NCBI GenBank assembly: GCA_030627005.1
Contig: DAOUSW010000001.1
Span: forward strand, 42,430 to 106,429
Source of the DNA: MTP4 sp9310u
Lineage (GTDB): Archaea > Halobacteriota > Methanosarcinia > Methanosarcinales > Methanosarcinaceae
Direction of reading: 5' to 3'
DNA length: 64,000 nt
Of this stretch, positions 15,770 through 25,069 are shown piece after piece. The notes under the pieces were generated by a model. It was not told where the DNA came from. It saw nothing but the letters and a program-made list of their open reading frames with translations, and did not search any database. The translations under genes were made by a program, and so were the position numbers. Within the stretch, counting starts at the first letter, position 1. Each line of letters begins with the position of its first letter.

Positions 15770-17908
15770 TCAGTTCCCGTACCCTAAACAGTTCCTGGCC
15801 TGTACGGACGCAGCCTGGGCAACGTCCGGCACATCGAAACTCAGTTTAGTGATGTTCTTGAGTTTCTCTACAATACCGTTCTTCTTCGGGCCCACAAGGC
15901 TGTGTTCCAGGACTTCCGCAATCGAAGAGACCGGGATGATCTGGATCTTGTCCCTGTACCTCTTTTCGATCAGGACATCCGCCTCATTGGCTTTCGGAAT
16001 GATGACTTTTTTAATGCCTGCCTGGGCCGCAGCTTCGATCTTGTAGGTAACCCCGCCCACAGGCAGGACGTCTCCACGTACCGAAAGAGACCCGGTCATC
16101 GCCACGCTCTGGTCGATAGGAATCTTCTCCAGGGCCGAGATGACGGCAGTAGCAATGGAAACCGACGCGCTGTCCCCTTCCACGCCTTCATAAGTCCCGA
16201 TAAACTGGATATGGACGTCGTGGTTTGCTATGTCGGCTCCGGTCATGTTTTTAATCACTGCGGACACGTTAAGTACCGCTTCTTTTGCAATGGCTTTGAG
16301 CCTACCGGTTGCGATAATACGCCCTTCGCCCCCTGACATTGCGGGGGTTACTTCGGATACGATTGGAAGCACGATCCCGGAGTCTCCTCCCATGACAGCA
16401 AGCCCGTTGACCCTGCCAACGGCTGCGCCGCTTCTCAGGAAAGACGAGTAGTCCTGCTTCTGTTCCAGGTAACGGTCGGCAAGCTGCTGTTCGATGGACC
16501 TGGCTATCCGCTTTGCGGCAAGCACGTGCTCGGTTTTCGTAAGGGGAGCTTCTTCGGAGCGAGCGATATCTCCTGCCACACGGACAAGCCCGCCGAGGTC
16601 ACGGAGTTTCAGAGTAAGGTGACCTTTCCGGCCTGCCCTTCTCCGGGCTTCCCGGATAATTTCCTTTACGGCACCCTCGTCAAAGTGAGGGATATGCCCG
16701 TCCCGGACAACTTCCTGGGCTACGAAGCGGACCAGTTTCTTCCGGTTCTCAGCGGTGTCTTCCATGGACTCCCGCATGTAGATTTCGTACCCGTAACCTT
16801 TTATTCTGGACCGGAGAGCAGGGTGCATTTTCTGGACCGCATCAAGGTTTCCTGCAGAGATCATGATAAAGTCACAGGGCACGGGTTCGGTCTTAACAAG
16901 GGCTCCGGAACTCCGCTCGGACTGCCCGGTAATCGGGTACTCCTTTTCCTGCAGCGCGGTCAGAAGGCTCTGCTGGGATTCAAGCCTGAGGGTGTTGATT
17001 TCATCGATGAAAAGCACCCCTTTGTGGCCCTTGTGGATGTCGCCGGCTTCCACACGGTCGTGGGCCGGGGTCTCAAGCCCTCCGGACTGGAAGGGGTCGT
17101 GCCTGACATCCCCGAGGAGAGCCCCTGCGTGGGCTCCGGTTGAGTCAATGTAAGGTGCGTGTTCCTTGTCATAGTTGGAAACCGCCAGTTTCGGGATCAT
17201 CATTTCCTCTTTTGGCAGGAACTGGCGGGTCAGCATGAGAATCATGATGCCGGCAATGATTCCCCAGAGTAATTGTCCGACAAAATAAGAGTAAATAATA
17301 ATGCCCACCACGAAGAGCATCATGAGCATGTTCCGGGCCTGGGCTTTCTTTCTTGCTTCCATTTTGTGAGCCATGACGATTTCTCTGCCCTTCCCGGCCG
17401 GAACTTCCCTGATCTTCGGGTTGTTCAGGTCTTCCATGTTCGGGTACACAAGGATGTCCTTGAGTTCCTCTTTAGGAAGGAGCTCCGCCATCGCTTTTGC
17501 AAGGAGAGACTTACCCGTACCCGGGGTCCCGATCATCATGATATGCCGCCTCTGGCTGGCTGCTTTTTTCACGACCTCGACCGCGTGCTCCTGCCCGAGC
17601 ACCTGGTCTATCAGGAGTTTCGGGACGTCGATATTCGAAGTTTCCTCAAAGTGGAAATCGATATCAACATCATCGTCTTGAAGGTCGGACTCCTCTAAAT
17701 GCGTAGCCTCAGGCTTGTCCGTGTTCTGGTCAGACTCGCCCACCTTCTGGTTTGCTTCCGGCTCATTCACCTCCGGCTCACTCACTTTCCGGTCGGCTTC
17801 AGACTCGTCCAGTTCCAGGCTAACGTCGTCTCGCTCGTCCATTTTATGAAGAGACTCGTCCACCCTCTCTTTAGACTCGTCCATGTTCTGATTAACATTA
17901 TTCTCCAT
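15770..17908 (-). CDS. lonB: Archaeal Lon protease (LonB), membrane-anchored AAA+ peptidase
   Basis: A 712-residue ATP-dependent protease. Walker A is GTPGTGKS at 127-134, with Walker B GVLFIDEIN further on. A two-helix membrane hairpin (about 193-227, containing IIIYSYFVGQLLWGI) is inserted in the AAA+ domain, the hallmark of archaeal LonB. The C-terminal protease domain has the Ser-Lys dyad S580 (VEGDSAS) and K623 (TYKIEAAAQ), 43 residues apart as in other Lons. The first ~85 residues form an unusual acidic, repetitive extension. ATG 17908 opens a divergent promoter region shared with the first TPR gene. It degrades abnormal and regulatory proteins at the cytoplasmic membrane. Confidence 0.97.
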   Translation of the reverse strand: MENNVNQNMDESKERVDESLHKMDERDDVSLELDESEADRKVSEPEVNEPEANQKVGESDQNTDKPEATHLEESDLQDDDVDIDFHFEETSNIDVPKLLIDQVLGQEHAVEVVKKAASQRRHIMMIGTPGTGKSLLAKAMAELLPKEELKDILVYPNMEDLNNPKIREVPAGKGREIVMAHKMEARKKAQARNMLMMLFVVGIIIYSYFVGQLLWGIIAGIMILMLTRQFLPKEEMMIPKLAVSNYDKEHAPYIDSTGAHAGALLGDVRHDPFQSGGLETPAHDRVEAGDIHKGHKGVLFIDEINTLRLESQQSLLTALQEKEYPITGQSERSSGALVKTEPVPCDFIMISAGNLDAVQKMHPALRSRIKGYGYEIYMRESMEDTAENRKKLVRFVAQEVVRDGHIPHFDEGAVKEIIREARRRAGRKGHLTLKLRDLGGLVRVAGDIARSEEAPLTKTEHVLAAKRIARSIEQQLADRYLEQKQDYSSFLRSGAAVGRVNGLAVMGGDSGIVLPIVSEVTPAMSGGEGRIIATGRLKAIAKEAVLNVSAVIKNMTGADIANHDVHIQFIGTYEGVEGDSASVSIATAVISALEKIPIDQSVAMTGSLSVRGDVLPVGGVTYKIEAAAQAGIKKVIIPKANEADVLIEKRYRDKIQIIPVSSIAEVLEHSLVGPKKNGIVEKLKNITKLSFDVPDVAQAASVQARNCLGYGN

Positions 17909-18000
17909 GGTTAGCTCACATATTATAACGTTATTAAATAGACGTTTCCATTTTAATATATACCTGACGCTTTCGAAAAAATAACAAACTCAGTGACAAA

Positions 18001-18105
18001 ATGATGATCAAAAAGCTGGATGTTACGGTAACCGGATCTCAAAGAGTTACTGTAATCCCAATTGTACTCCGGGCGATTATATTTACATATGGTATATATA
18101 ATTAA
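18001..18105 (+). other. Short ORF resembling a truncated AbrB-type DNA-binding domain
   Basis: A 34-codon frame starting MMIKKLDVTVTGSQRVTVIP. The GSQRVTVIPxVLR pattern resembles the first half of SpoVT/AbrB swapped-hairpin domains. It then runs into AT-rich sequence and stops, which suggests a decayed antitoxin-like gene. There is no clear ribosome binding site. It sits in the 385-base divergent lonB/TPR gap, which is otherwise AT-rich promoter sequence with repeated TATATAC words. Confidence 0.3.
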
Positions 18106-18262
18106 CCTGCGCTTGTATATACGTTATATACATTATATACGCTATATGCCCATCATTTATTATATACTATTTGATAATTGCGTTTCAGCCCGGAAAAAAT
18201 GCCCGGAAGGATAATTTTACGGGATTTCGGGTACGAATTTTCCGCAAAGACGATATCGACAG

Positions 18263-18271
18263 TTATTTAAA
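18263..18271 (+). promoter_or_regulatory. TATA box of the first TPR gene
   Basis: TTATTTAAA is centred 27 bases before the ATG at 18294. This places the transcription start at or next to the start codon and implies a nearly leaderless mRNA. A small GAGGG-N5-CCCTC inverted repeat (18278-18292) lies between box and ATG. Confidence 0.5.
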
Positions 18272-18293
18272 AAAATAGAGGGGAACTCCCTCT

Positions 18294-19058
18294 ATGGCTA
18301 GAAGTAAAGTAAAAAACCTCCTCCTCCTCAAACAGATTCACAAAGCCGTGGGCCAGATCAAGAAAGGCAACCTGGACAAAGCCCTTGAGACCCTCGACCG
18401 GGCCGAAAAGTCCGCCCGATCCGCAAACTCCACGGATGCCCTTTACTACATCCTCTTCACCCGCGGCGGAATCCTCTACTCCGCAAAGAAGTACGACGAA
18501 GCCCTCGAAACCTACGAAAAGGCCCTCGAAGTCGGCGGCACCCTCCTCGAAAAAGACCCCGAAAACTCCGACTACCAGCACTATATGGGCACAACCCTGA
18601 GCAGCATGGGAAACCTCCTGAAAAGCAAAGGAGACACCCCCCGAGCCGCCGAATCCTACGCCCTCTCCCGCGAAATCTACGCCAAACTCCTCACCAGGGA
18701 CCCCGAAAACTCCGTATTCCGCACCTCTGCCGGTGAAATCCTCAACAACTACGGCGCCCTCCTCACCGAAACCGCCTCCTACGATGAAGCCGAGGAAGTC
18801 CTGAACGCCGCAGTCGAAATCTACACCAAATTCCTCGAAGAAAAACCCGACAACCCCGGCTACCAGGCAGAACTCTCCACCACCCTCAGCCAGCTAGGAA
18901 ACTGCCTCAAACAGATGGACCCCGAAAAGGCTGAAGAAGCCAGAGAAAAACTCGAAAAAGCCCTCGAAATCCAGGAAACCCTCCTGAAAGACCAGCCGGA
19001 CAACGAAAAAATCAAAGAAGCCATCACCCTAACCCGGGAACGCCTGGAAGGTCTCTGA
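18294..19058 (+). CDS. TPR protein (family member 1)
   Basis: A 254-residue soluble protein made almost wholly of tetratricopeptide-like helical hairpins. Examples are GNLDKALETLDRAEKSA, KKYDEALETYEKALEVGGTLL and ASYDEAEEVLNAAVEIYTKFL. The repeat period is about 48-50 residues rather than 34, with a recurring signature of an L-L-x-(D/N)-P-(D/E)-N loop. There is no signal peptide and no enzymatic domain, so it is probably a scaffold. It is paralogous to the TPR proteins at 20291, 24160 and 25592. Codon use is strongly biased to C-ending codons, unlike the A-rich 20291 gene. Confidence 0.88.
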   Translation: MARSKVKNLLLLKQIHKAVGQIKKGNLDKALETLDRAEKSARSANSTDALYYILFTRGGILYSAKKYDEALETYEKALEVGGTLLEKDPENSDYQHYMGTTLSSMGNLLKSKGDTPRAAESYALSREIYAKLLTRDPENSVFRTSAGEILNNYGALLTETASYDEAEEVLNAAVEIYTKFLEEKPDNPGYQAELSTTLSQLGNCLKQMDPEKAEEAREKLEKALEIQETLLKDQPDNEKIKEAITLTRERLEGL

Positions 19059-19252
19059 GCTCCGGACCAACCCTTTCCATCTTTTTTTCATTCCAATTGG
19101 CATTCAAGGCTGAAATCTCATTCACCTCACCTTTTTTTCATTCCAAAAAAGAGATAGATTCCCACCCCCGTATTACAAACCATTATCGATGTACCCCGGG
19201 AACCGGCCAGACCCAGCACAGTACCAGCCGAATTGCGCCTCGGCAGTACGCG

Positions 19253-19286
19253 GTCCGTTTCGCTCGCTACGCTCACTCAAGCGGAC
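19253..19286. other. Hairpin-forming sequence downstream of TPR gene 1
   Basis: GTCCGTTT and AAGCGGAC can pair across an 18-base GCTCGC-rich loop. A second, perfect 8-bp hairpin, CGTTCGCC-AAA-GGCGAACG, follows at 19341-19359. The 565-base gap 19059-19623 holds these and fragments resembling the spacers after the other TPR genes, but no gene. Confidence 0.6.
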
Positions 19287-19623
19287 TAGATTATTTTAAA
19301 ACCCGAAGCAACCGCTGAGTTTCAGCACCATGCCCACCCACGTTCGCCAAAGGCGAACGGCCTTTCCCTGAAAATGGAATAAAAGAAGAAGTGGAATTTC
19401 AACCAACATCACGACTTCCAACTTCCAGACACTATGATTCACAGCCCCTGAAAAATCAATGCGAAAACTAATCCACTTCAACCGAACCCCGTACCTTCAG
19501 GTTCTCAGCGATTGAAACGCCGCCCCCTCAACATCAAAGCCCGGCAAAACCTCTTTTTCCGCTTATTTCCATTCCAACACCCGGACACCGAATATCAGCA
19601 CCTTAACCACACCAGCTCCTGTT

Positions 19624-20088
19624 TCAAAGGTTATCGCCCGAAAAGAGTAGCATATGCATGTAGAGCAGGATCATCAGCCCGCCAACAATTCCCCAGATTA
19701 ACTGATAAGTGAAATACGAGTAGATGACCAGTCCGAGCACGAACAACGTGAGCATTATGTTTGCCACCCTGACCTTCCGCTTCATCTGGGGGTCATGCGG
19801 GGTTCCGGCTTCGTCTTCATTAAGGTCGCATTCCAGGAAATAGCGCCTTTCCTGCCTCATAAGGAAGAACAGCCTCAGGATGAGGACGTCGGTGATTATG
19901 CCCCAGAGGAGCTGACCTATATAGAAGGTGTAAAGGAGAATGGCTCCGAGGAAGATAGCCACAAGTAGGTGGTATGGTTTTTCGTATCTGCTTTTTCCGG
20001 AGGGGGCTTTCCTGCCCTTTTCCGGAATGTCTCCCCCTCTTTTAATTTCTGCTTTGATTTCCCTTTCCCGTTCTACTTCCTGCTCCAC
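19624..20088 (-). CDS. Small membrane protein with two LonB-like transmembrane hairpins
   Basis: A 154-residue protein with a charged N-terminus (about 1-35), a membrane hairpin at about 40-75 (LYTFYIGQLLWGIITDVLIL), a hydrophilic loop, and a second hairpin at about 108-148 (VIYSYFTYQLIWGIVGGLMI). Both hairpins clearly resemble the membrane insertion of LonB encoded nearby (IIIYSYFVGQLLWGIIAGIMI). The second matches at about 19 of 32 positions. There is no ATPase or protease domain. The start is GTG 20088. I infer descent from the LonB membrane region by copying and internal duplication, and a possible role as a LonB membrane partner; this is untested. Confidence 0.82.
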   Translation of the reverse strand: MEQEVEREREIKAEIKRGGDIPEKGRKAPSGKSRYEKPYHLLVAIFLGAILLYTFYIGQLLWGIITDVLILRLFFLMRQERRYFLECDLNEDEAGTPHDPQMKRKVRVANIMLTLFVLGLVIYSYFTYQLIWGIVGGLMILLYMHMLLFSGDNL

Positions 20089-20259
20089 GCTGGATTTCCC
20101 TCTTCCCGGATATTTTCCCCAAATATAGATTGAAGTGGCAATGTCAAGAAATGCAGGTTAAAAGAAAGATATGGAACTCTGCACATCTATAATTTAGCTT
20201 TTAGTAATATAAAAAGGAGTTGGGGATGGGAGGAGAAAGGGAGGAAATGAAAACACAAC

Positions 20260-20268
20260 CTATAAAAT
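20260..20268 (+). promoter_or_regulatory. TATA box of the TPR-nitrilase gene
   Basis: CTATAAAAT is centred about 27 bases before the ATG at 20291, implying a leaderless transcript. The surrounding ~45 bases (from ATGAAAACACAACCTATAAA to the ATG) recur almost unchanged before the TPR gene at 24160. Confidence 0.55.
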
Positions 20269-20290
20269 ATTATACACCTATTTTTTCAGC

Positions 20291-23200
20291 ATGTCAAGGC
20301 GTTTGAGAGATTCGGCTGAAAGAAATTTCAAAAAAACTTCACAATTGATACAAAAAGGACAGTATGAAGAAGCTCTTGAAATCCTACAAAAAGCTGAAGA
20401 AATCTCACAGCAACTTAAAGATGATGACATTTTGTTTCGCTCCTATAGCGTAAAAGGACATTTAAAGCAGAACATGGGAGAATACGAAGAAGCCTTAGAA
20501 ATCTATGTTCTTGCCTTAAAAGCTAATGAAAAAATTCTCTCAAATGATCCATATAATAAGTTTTACAAAGAAAGCTTCCAGAGTAACCTCAAAAACGTAG
20601 GAACAATTGGTAATATCTTAACAAAAATGAGAAGATACCCACAAGCAAAAAAATCCTATGAATTTGGGTTAGAAATTGCTCAAAAAGCATTAATTTCAAA
20701 AACAGAGGATGATTTTTGTCAAGTTTATTCTGCAACTACACTCAACAACTTGGGAAACTTGCTCAGAGATATGGGATGTATTGAAGAAGCAAAAGAGAAA
20801 TACGAAAGAGCACTTGAAAGTTACGAAAAGCTACTTGAGGGAAGTCCAAAAAACGCAGAGTACCAAGCAAATATTGGAACAACTCTTTGTGGATTCGGAA
20901 CGTTTCTTGTTTATATAATGGGGCAATTTGAAGAAGCAAAACAGCTGTATGAAAGAGCATTAAAAATTCAAGAAAGACTTCTTGAGACGAACCCAAAGAA
21001 TGTGAAGTATCAAGTAGATTTGGGAGACACGCTCCACAATTTTGGAGTTTTACTAGCTTATACTGGACTTACCGAAGAAGCAAGAGAAAAATCTGAAAAA
21101 GCACTAGAAATCAGGAAAATATTACTCGAAAATGACCCAAAAAACGCAGAGTACATATCAAGTTTGGGTATGACACTTACCAATCTCGGAAATTTGTTTT
21201 TTGTATCGGAGCTTATTGAAGAATCCCAAAAAATGTATGAGAGAGCATTAGAAATTAAAGAAAAAATAATTGAAAATGACCCGAAAGGTATAGAAGACCA
21301 AGCAGATGTGGGTACGATATTAAATAATATTGGAAACTTGCTTAAATATAAAGGATTCTTTGAAGAAGCAAAACAAAAGTATGAAAGAGCATTAGAAATT
21401 GATGAAAAAATACTTGAAAAGAACCCAAAAAATATAGAGAATCAAGCAAATGTGGGAATGGTACTCGTAAATCTCGGAGACCTGCTTAAAATTATGGGTC
21501 ACGTAGAAGAAGCAAAAGAAAGATATGAAAAAGCACTTGGAATATATACTGAACCCATGCAGTACCTGACTGTAGGTAGAAAATCAGGTACAATAATAAA
21601 GCTTATCCAGCTGAACTCAGAACAGGCGGAAAAGGAAACTAGCCCCTTCAATCAGATGAAGTACCTGAGAGATGCTTATCAGATATGCAAAAAAAATCAG
21701 GATTTCTTTGTCAGCTATAAACTAAGGCACGAACGAAAGCTGGTAACGGAAGCAGGTCTGAGTGCATATATTGATTTTTTGATGAAGAATGTGGGACTTG
21801 AAGGTAATTCCGAGAAGAGAGCTAAAGAGTATGAAAAAGCTCTTCAGGCGGTTGAAAAGCTGAAGGAAATGGAACAAGATGAAACTGTTTCAAAATTATG
21901 TTCTTCTGCTGTCTGCTACCTTAGGGGAAGAAAACTTGTAAATGAGGCGCTTGCTTCCAGAAAGCCGGAACTGGAACTTCTCAGACAGGCAGTGGAACAG
22001 TTTAGGAATGCGAGAGAGACCTACGATAAAGCAAATTTGTGCTTCTGTGTATATATCGGGCTGCTTAAGATTCTTGAAGGTGTAGAGAAATTTGAAGAAG
22101 TGGACGTTCCAAAATTGAAAGAACTAATCAGGAAGGTTGTCGAAACTCTCCCCGAGGATGTTAACCCCAGCATAAGGGTTTCTTTTGAGAATATCCCACA
22201 TATTTTTGAAGAAAAAAACAAAATGACGCGCAAAGAGCTCCTGAAGGAACTTGATGACAGGGTCAGTGCAATCGAATATAAGGCGCTTGAAAATTTATTT
22301 GGGCATGTTCACGAAAAGATAAAGGATTATTTTGAAGAGCCGTTCAGCCCAAACGTGTTTTATGAGAACTGGAAGCTTAAGGTTATATTTGACGACCCTG
22401 AGAAAGTGAAAGGGAAATTAATTATCAAAGCAGGTAACAAAACTCTGCTAAACAGAACTTTGACCCCCGAAGAAGTAAAAAACAACTTGCTCGAAATCGA
22501 TTACCTGAAGATTGGATACTTCCCGCAGGGTGAAGACGAAATATCGTTCACTACTCCGGGACAGAAAAAGCCGGTTATAAGGCCAATTGACTATTTTGAA
22601 AGCGTTGGAAGAGACAACAAAACCAGAATATTCCAGTGTGACTGCTGCAATGGCGTTTGCGTTGATAGGGATTTGCGAATTGCGGCTGTCCAATTGAAGT
22701 ATCATGCTTACGGTGAAAACTCCGTTGTGAAACTCACAGTTGATGATGCCTATCATCGAAAAGTTATGGCAGTTCTGGATGCTGTGAAGGGGGAAGCGGA
22801 TATTGTGGTTTTCCCGGAGTTTTCCATTCCTTTTGATTACCTGGAAAAAATTAAGGAATATGCTGATGAAAACGGGATTATGGTGGTTGCAGGCAGCCAT
22901 TATGTGACGGAAAGGAAGCTTCCGGAGTATGGAAAACTGTTCTGCCGGGAGTTTGAGGATGGAGATTTGAGGAAGAATATATCTCCGGTTGTCATTCCTT
23001 CTTCAAGGATTGTGCATAATGAGAAACTGCTGGGAGCCAGGGAAGAAAGGGAACTCTATTTTGATGAAGGCATGAAAGCCGGCAAGGTGAACCACATCTT
23101 CAGGCTTCGGGACAACCTTAATGTCGGAGTCGTGATCTGCTACGAGTATCTGAATTCCGCTCTGAGGCAGCGCTTGATCCCCGCCTGCGATATAATACTT

Positions 23201-23785
23201 GTACCACAGACAAACCCGAGTCCGGGCAGGTTCTATGACACGGCAAAAGGCGACCTCAAAAACCCGATGTGTGCCGGAAACAGGGCATTTGTCATGGCAA
23301 ATGGGGTCTTTACCCTGGGAGATGACAAGAAAATACGCGGGGGTTCCACGGGGATTGTTTCAACCCTTGACAAGGCCACATATAAGGAGCAGGATGATAA
23401 GGGGCAGGATGAAGGCATAATAAGTCCGGTTGGCAACGTAATTGAGCAATTTATCCTGATTGCTTCAATCAATAAAGACTTCAATGCTGCAAGGGATACC
23501 CAAGTTGGACAGGTCCCGATAAAAACACGGCTTATCCATATCTTCGAGAAAAACGAAATTCTCAGCGGTTCGGAAGATGAGGCAAGGAAATTCATTCAAC
23601 TGCTTGAAACAATTGAAAGTTGCGGGAATCGCGCTGAACTCAAAGAAATACTCAATGGTGAAGAAAAACAAGCAACAATAAAGGCATTCTCACCACTCAT
23701 GCACAAACACATTCGGGATTTGAATGAGCTTACCGTTGAGGAAATGAAGAAAAAGTGCTGTTCAATCCTGATACCAGATGAATAA
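20291..23785 (+). CDS. TPR-nitrilase fusion protein
   Basis: A 1164-residue cytoplasmic fusion. Residues 1 to about 417 are at least eight TPR-like repeats with a ~48-residue period (NLGNLL...EEAKxxYERALEI). About 420-690 is a helical region. A beta-type segment with a CDCCNGVC cysteine cluster (about 770-790) follows. From about 792 there is a carbon-nitrogen hydrolase domain with the complete catalytic triad E843 (VFPEFSIP), K912 (HNEKLLG) and C950 (VVICYEY), and a typical C-terminal half (NPMCAGNRAFVMANGV, GGSTGIVS). The substrate is unknown. The TPR part is markedly A-rich in codon use. It is flanked by shorter TPR paralogues lacking the hydrolase. It is likely a signalling or conflict-related hydrolase controlled by TPR-mediated binding; that role is inference. 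Confidence 0.9.
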   Translation: MSRRLRDSAERNFKKTSQLIQKGQYEEALEILQKAEEISQQLKDDDILFRSYSVKGHLKQNMGEYEEALEIYVLALKANEKILSNDPYNKFYKESFQSNLKNVGTIGNILTKMRRYPQAKKSYEFGLEIAQKALISKTEDDFCQVYSATTLNNLGNLLRDMGCIEEAKEKYERALESYEKLLEGSPKNAEYQANIGTTLCGFGTFLVYIMGQFEEAKQLYERALKIQERLLETNPKNVKYQVDLGDTLHNFGVLLAYTGLTEEAREKSEKALEIRKILLENDPKNAEYISSLGMTLTNLGNLFFVSELIEESQKMYERALEIKEKIIENDPKGIEDQADVGTILNNIGNLLKYKGFFEEAKQKYERALEIDEKILEKNPKNIENQANVGMVLVNLGDLLKIMGHVEEAKERYEKALGIYTEPMQYLTVGRKSGTIIKLIQLNSEQAEKETSPFNQMKYLRDAYQICKKNQDFFVSYKLRHERKLVTEAGLSAYIDFLMKNVGLEGNSEKRAKEYEKALQAVEKLKEMEQDETVSKLCSSAVCYLRGRKLVNEALASRKPELELLRQAVEQFRNARETYDKANLCFCVYIGLLKILEGVEKFEEVDVPKLKELIRKVVETLPEDVNPSIRVSFENIPHIFEEKNKMTRKELLKELDDRVSAIEYKALENLFGHVHEKIKDYFEEPFSPNVFYENWKLKVIFDDPEKVKGKLIIKAGNKTLLNRTLTPEEVKNNLLEIDYLKIGYFPQGEDEISFTTPGQKKPVIRPIDYFESVGRDNKTRIFQCDCCNGVCVDRDLRIAAVQLKYHAYGENSVVKLTVDDAYHRKVMAVLDAVKGEADIVVFPEFSIPFDYLEKIKEYADENGIMVVAGSHYVTERKLPEYGKLFCREFEDGDLRKNISPVVIPSSRIVHNEKLLGAREERELYFDEGMKAGKVNHIFRLRDNLNVGVVICYEYLNSALRQRLIPACDIILVPQTNPSPGRFYDTAKGDLKNPMCAGNRAFVMANGVFTLGDDKKIRGGSTGIVSTLDKATYKEQDDKGQDEGIISPVGNVIEQFILIASINKDFNAARDTQVGQVPIKTRLIHIFEKNEILSGSEDEARKFIQLLETIESCGNRAELKEILNGEEKQATIKAFSPLMHKHIRDLNELTVEEMKKKCCSILIPDE

Positions 23786-23937
23786 ATCTATTTCGTCACA
23801 CAGGACAATCGAATCAAAAACCAATTTTCACACCAACCTTTTTTTCATTCCAGCCGCAAAAAATTCCACACCCTCTTTTTCACGAAATGACATCGATATT
23901 CACGGGGAACCGCCTGAACCTGGCATCCGTGCCCGCC

Positions 23938-23957
23938 CACGCTCGACGCAGGAGAGC
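23938..23957 (+). repeat. 20-bp inverted repeat, left copy
   Basis: CACGCTCGACGCAGGAGAGC is repeated exactly, in reverse complement, at 25070-25089. The two flank the TPR gene at 24160. Flanking words such as CCCTGAAAATG(G/A)AATAAAAGAAG also recur near 19368. The 374-base gap 23786-24159 holds this and a promoter, but no gene. Confidence 0.8.
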
Positions 23958-24116
23958 AACATGCCCCTGAAAATGAAATAAAAGAAGAATTGGAATTTCA
24001 CCCGACCCTGCGACTTCAGGCTCTTAGCGACTAAAAAACCGCCCATGTAACTCAAAATAATTAATCTTTTTTCAATATAGAAGGGAGTTGAGGGAGGAAG
24101 GGAGAAGGGAAGTAGA

Positions 24117-24159
24117 TGAAAACACAACCTATAAAACAGTACAAACCTATTTTTTTGGC
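24117..24159 (+). promoter_or_regulatory. Duplicated near-leaderless promoter of TPR gene 3
   Basis: A CCTATAAAAC TATA box is centred about 27 bases before the ATG at 24160. The whole segment is nearly the same as the one before the TPR-nitrilase gene, so promoter and coding region were copied together. Confidence 0.55.
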
Positions 24160-24930
24160 ATGTCCGAGAGCCCCGAGAAATTGAGAGAAGAAGCAGTAAA
24201 AAACTTCAATGAAACCCTGGACCTGATACAGAAAGGAAAAAACGAAGAAGCCCTCGAATCCCTCCGGAAAGCCGAAAAAGCCGCACAGGATGCAAAAGAC
24301 GGAGCCATTTTGTTCCTCGCCTTAAAAACGAGAGGACAACTGCTGCAGTCCCTGGGCAGGCTTGAAGAAGCCCTGGAAACCTACATTTTTTCTTTAATAA
24401 CCTGCGAAAAATTCCATGAAACAGACCAGGAAAACAAACTTTACCTTGATACCCTCCACATGAACCTTAACAACATCGGAAACCTCGGCAATATCTTCCT
24501 GAGAGCAGACAACTTCCTATTCGCCCAGCAGTGCTATGAAATTGGCATAGAAGCCTCCCGGAAACAACTCGAGTTCCATCCCGAAAACAAGTTCTACCAG
24601 ATGTACGTCGGAAACACACTCAACAACCTCGGAGAACTGCTCTCAAAAATGGGCCAACCCGAAGAAGCAAAAGAAAAATACGAAGAAGCCCTCAAAACCT
24701 ACTCCCCCCTCCTCAAAAATCACCCAGAAAACTCAGAATACCTCTCAGATACAGCGATGACCCTCAACAACCTCGGAACCCTGTTTTCTAAGAAAGGGGA
24801 AAAAGAAGAAGCAAAAGAATACTTCGAAAAAGCGCTTGATATCCTGAAAATCCTGAGTAAAAAAGAGCCCGAGGACGAAAAACTGAAAGAAGAAATCAGA
24901 CTCACCCAAAAAGAGCTCGAAGCACTTTGA
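24160..24930 (+). CDS. TPR protein (family member 3)
   Basis: A 256-residue TPR protein starting MSESPEKLREEAVKNFNETLD. Its start is chosen at ATG 24160 by alignment with its paralogues and by the TATA box 27 bases upstream. A longer in-frame start at 24088 would lie inside the promoter. Repeats include KGKNEEALESLRKAEKAAQ, GRLEEALETYIFSLI, GQPEEAKEKYEEALKTYSPLL and GEKEEAKEYFEKALDILKIL. It closely resembles the N-terminal third of the TPR-nitrilase protein (for example the NNIGNLGNI segment), but has no hydrolase. It probably binds a partner protein. There is no signal peptide. Confidence 0.87.
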   Translation: MSESPEKLREEAVKNFNETLDLIQKGKNEEALESLRKAEKAAQDAKDGAILFLALKTRGQLLQSLGRLEEALETYIFSLITCEKFHETDQENKLYLDTLHMNLNNIGNLGNIFLRADNFLFAQQCYEIGIEASRKQLEFHPENKFYQMYVGNTLNNLGELLSKMGQPEEAKEKYEEALKTYSPLLKNHPENSEYLSDTAMTLNNLGTLFSKKGEKEEAKEYFEKALDILKILSKKEPEDEKLKEEIRLTQKELEAL

Positions 24931-25069
24931 AAAATGACCCGATCATCACACAGAAAAACCGGGCTGAAAAAAACCACTTAATAAGTGGAAACGCCAGGCC
25001 ATTAAAATCTTCTACTTCTTCTTATTCTTCTTATTCTTCTTATTCTTATTCCATTTTCCTGCTCAGGCC

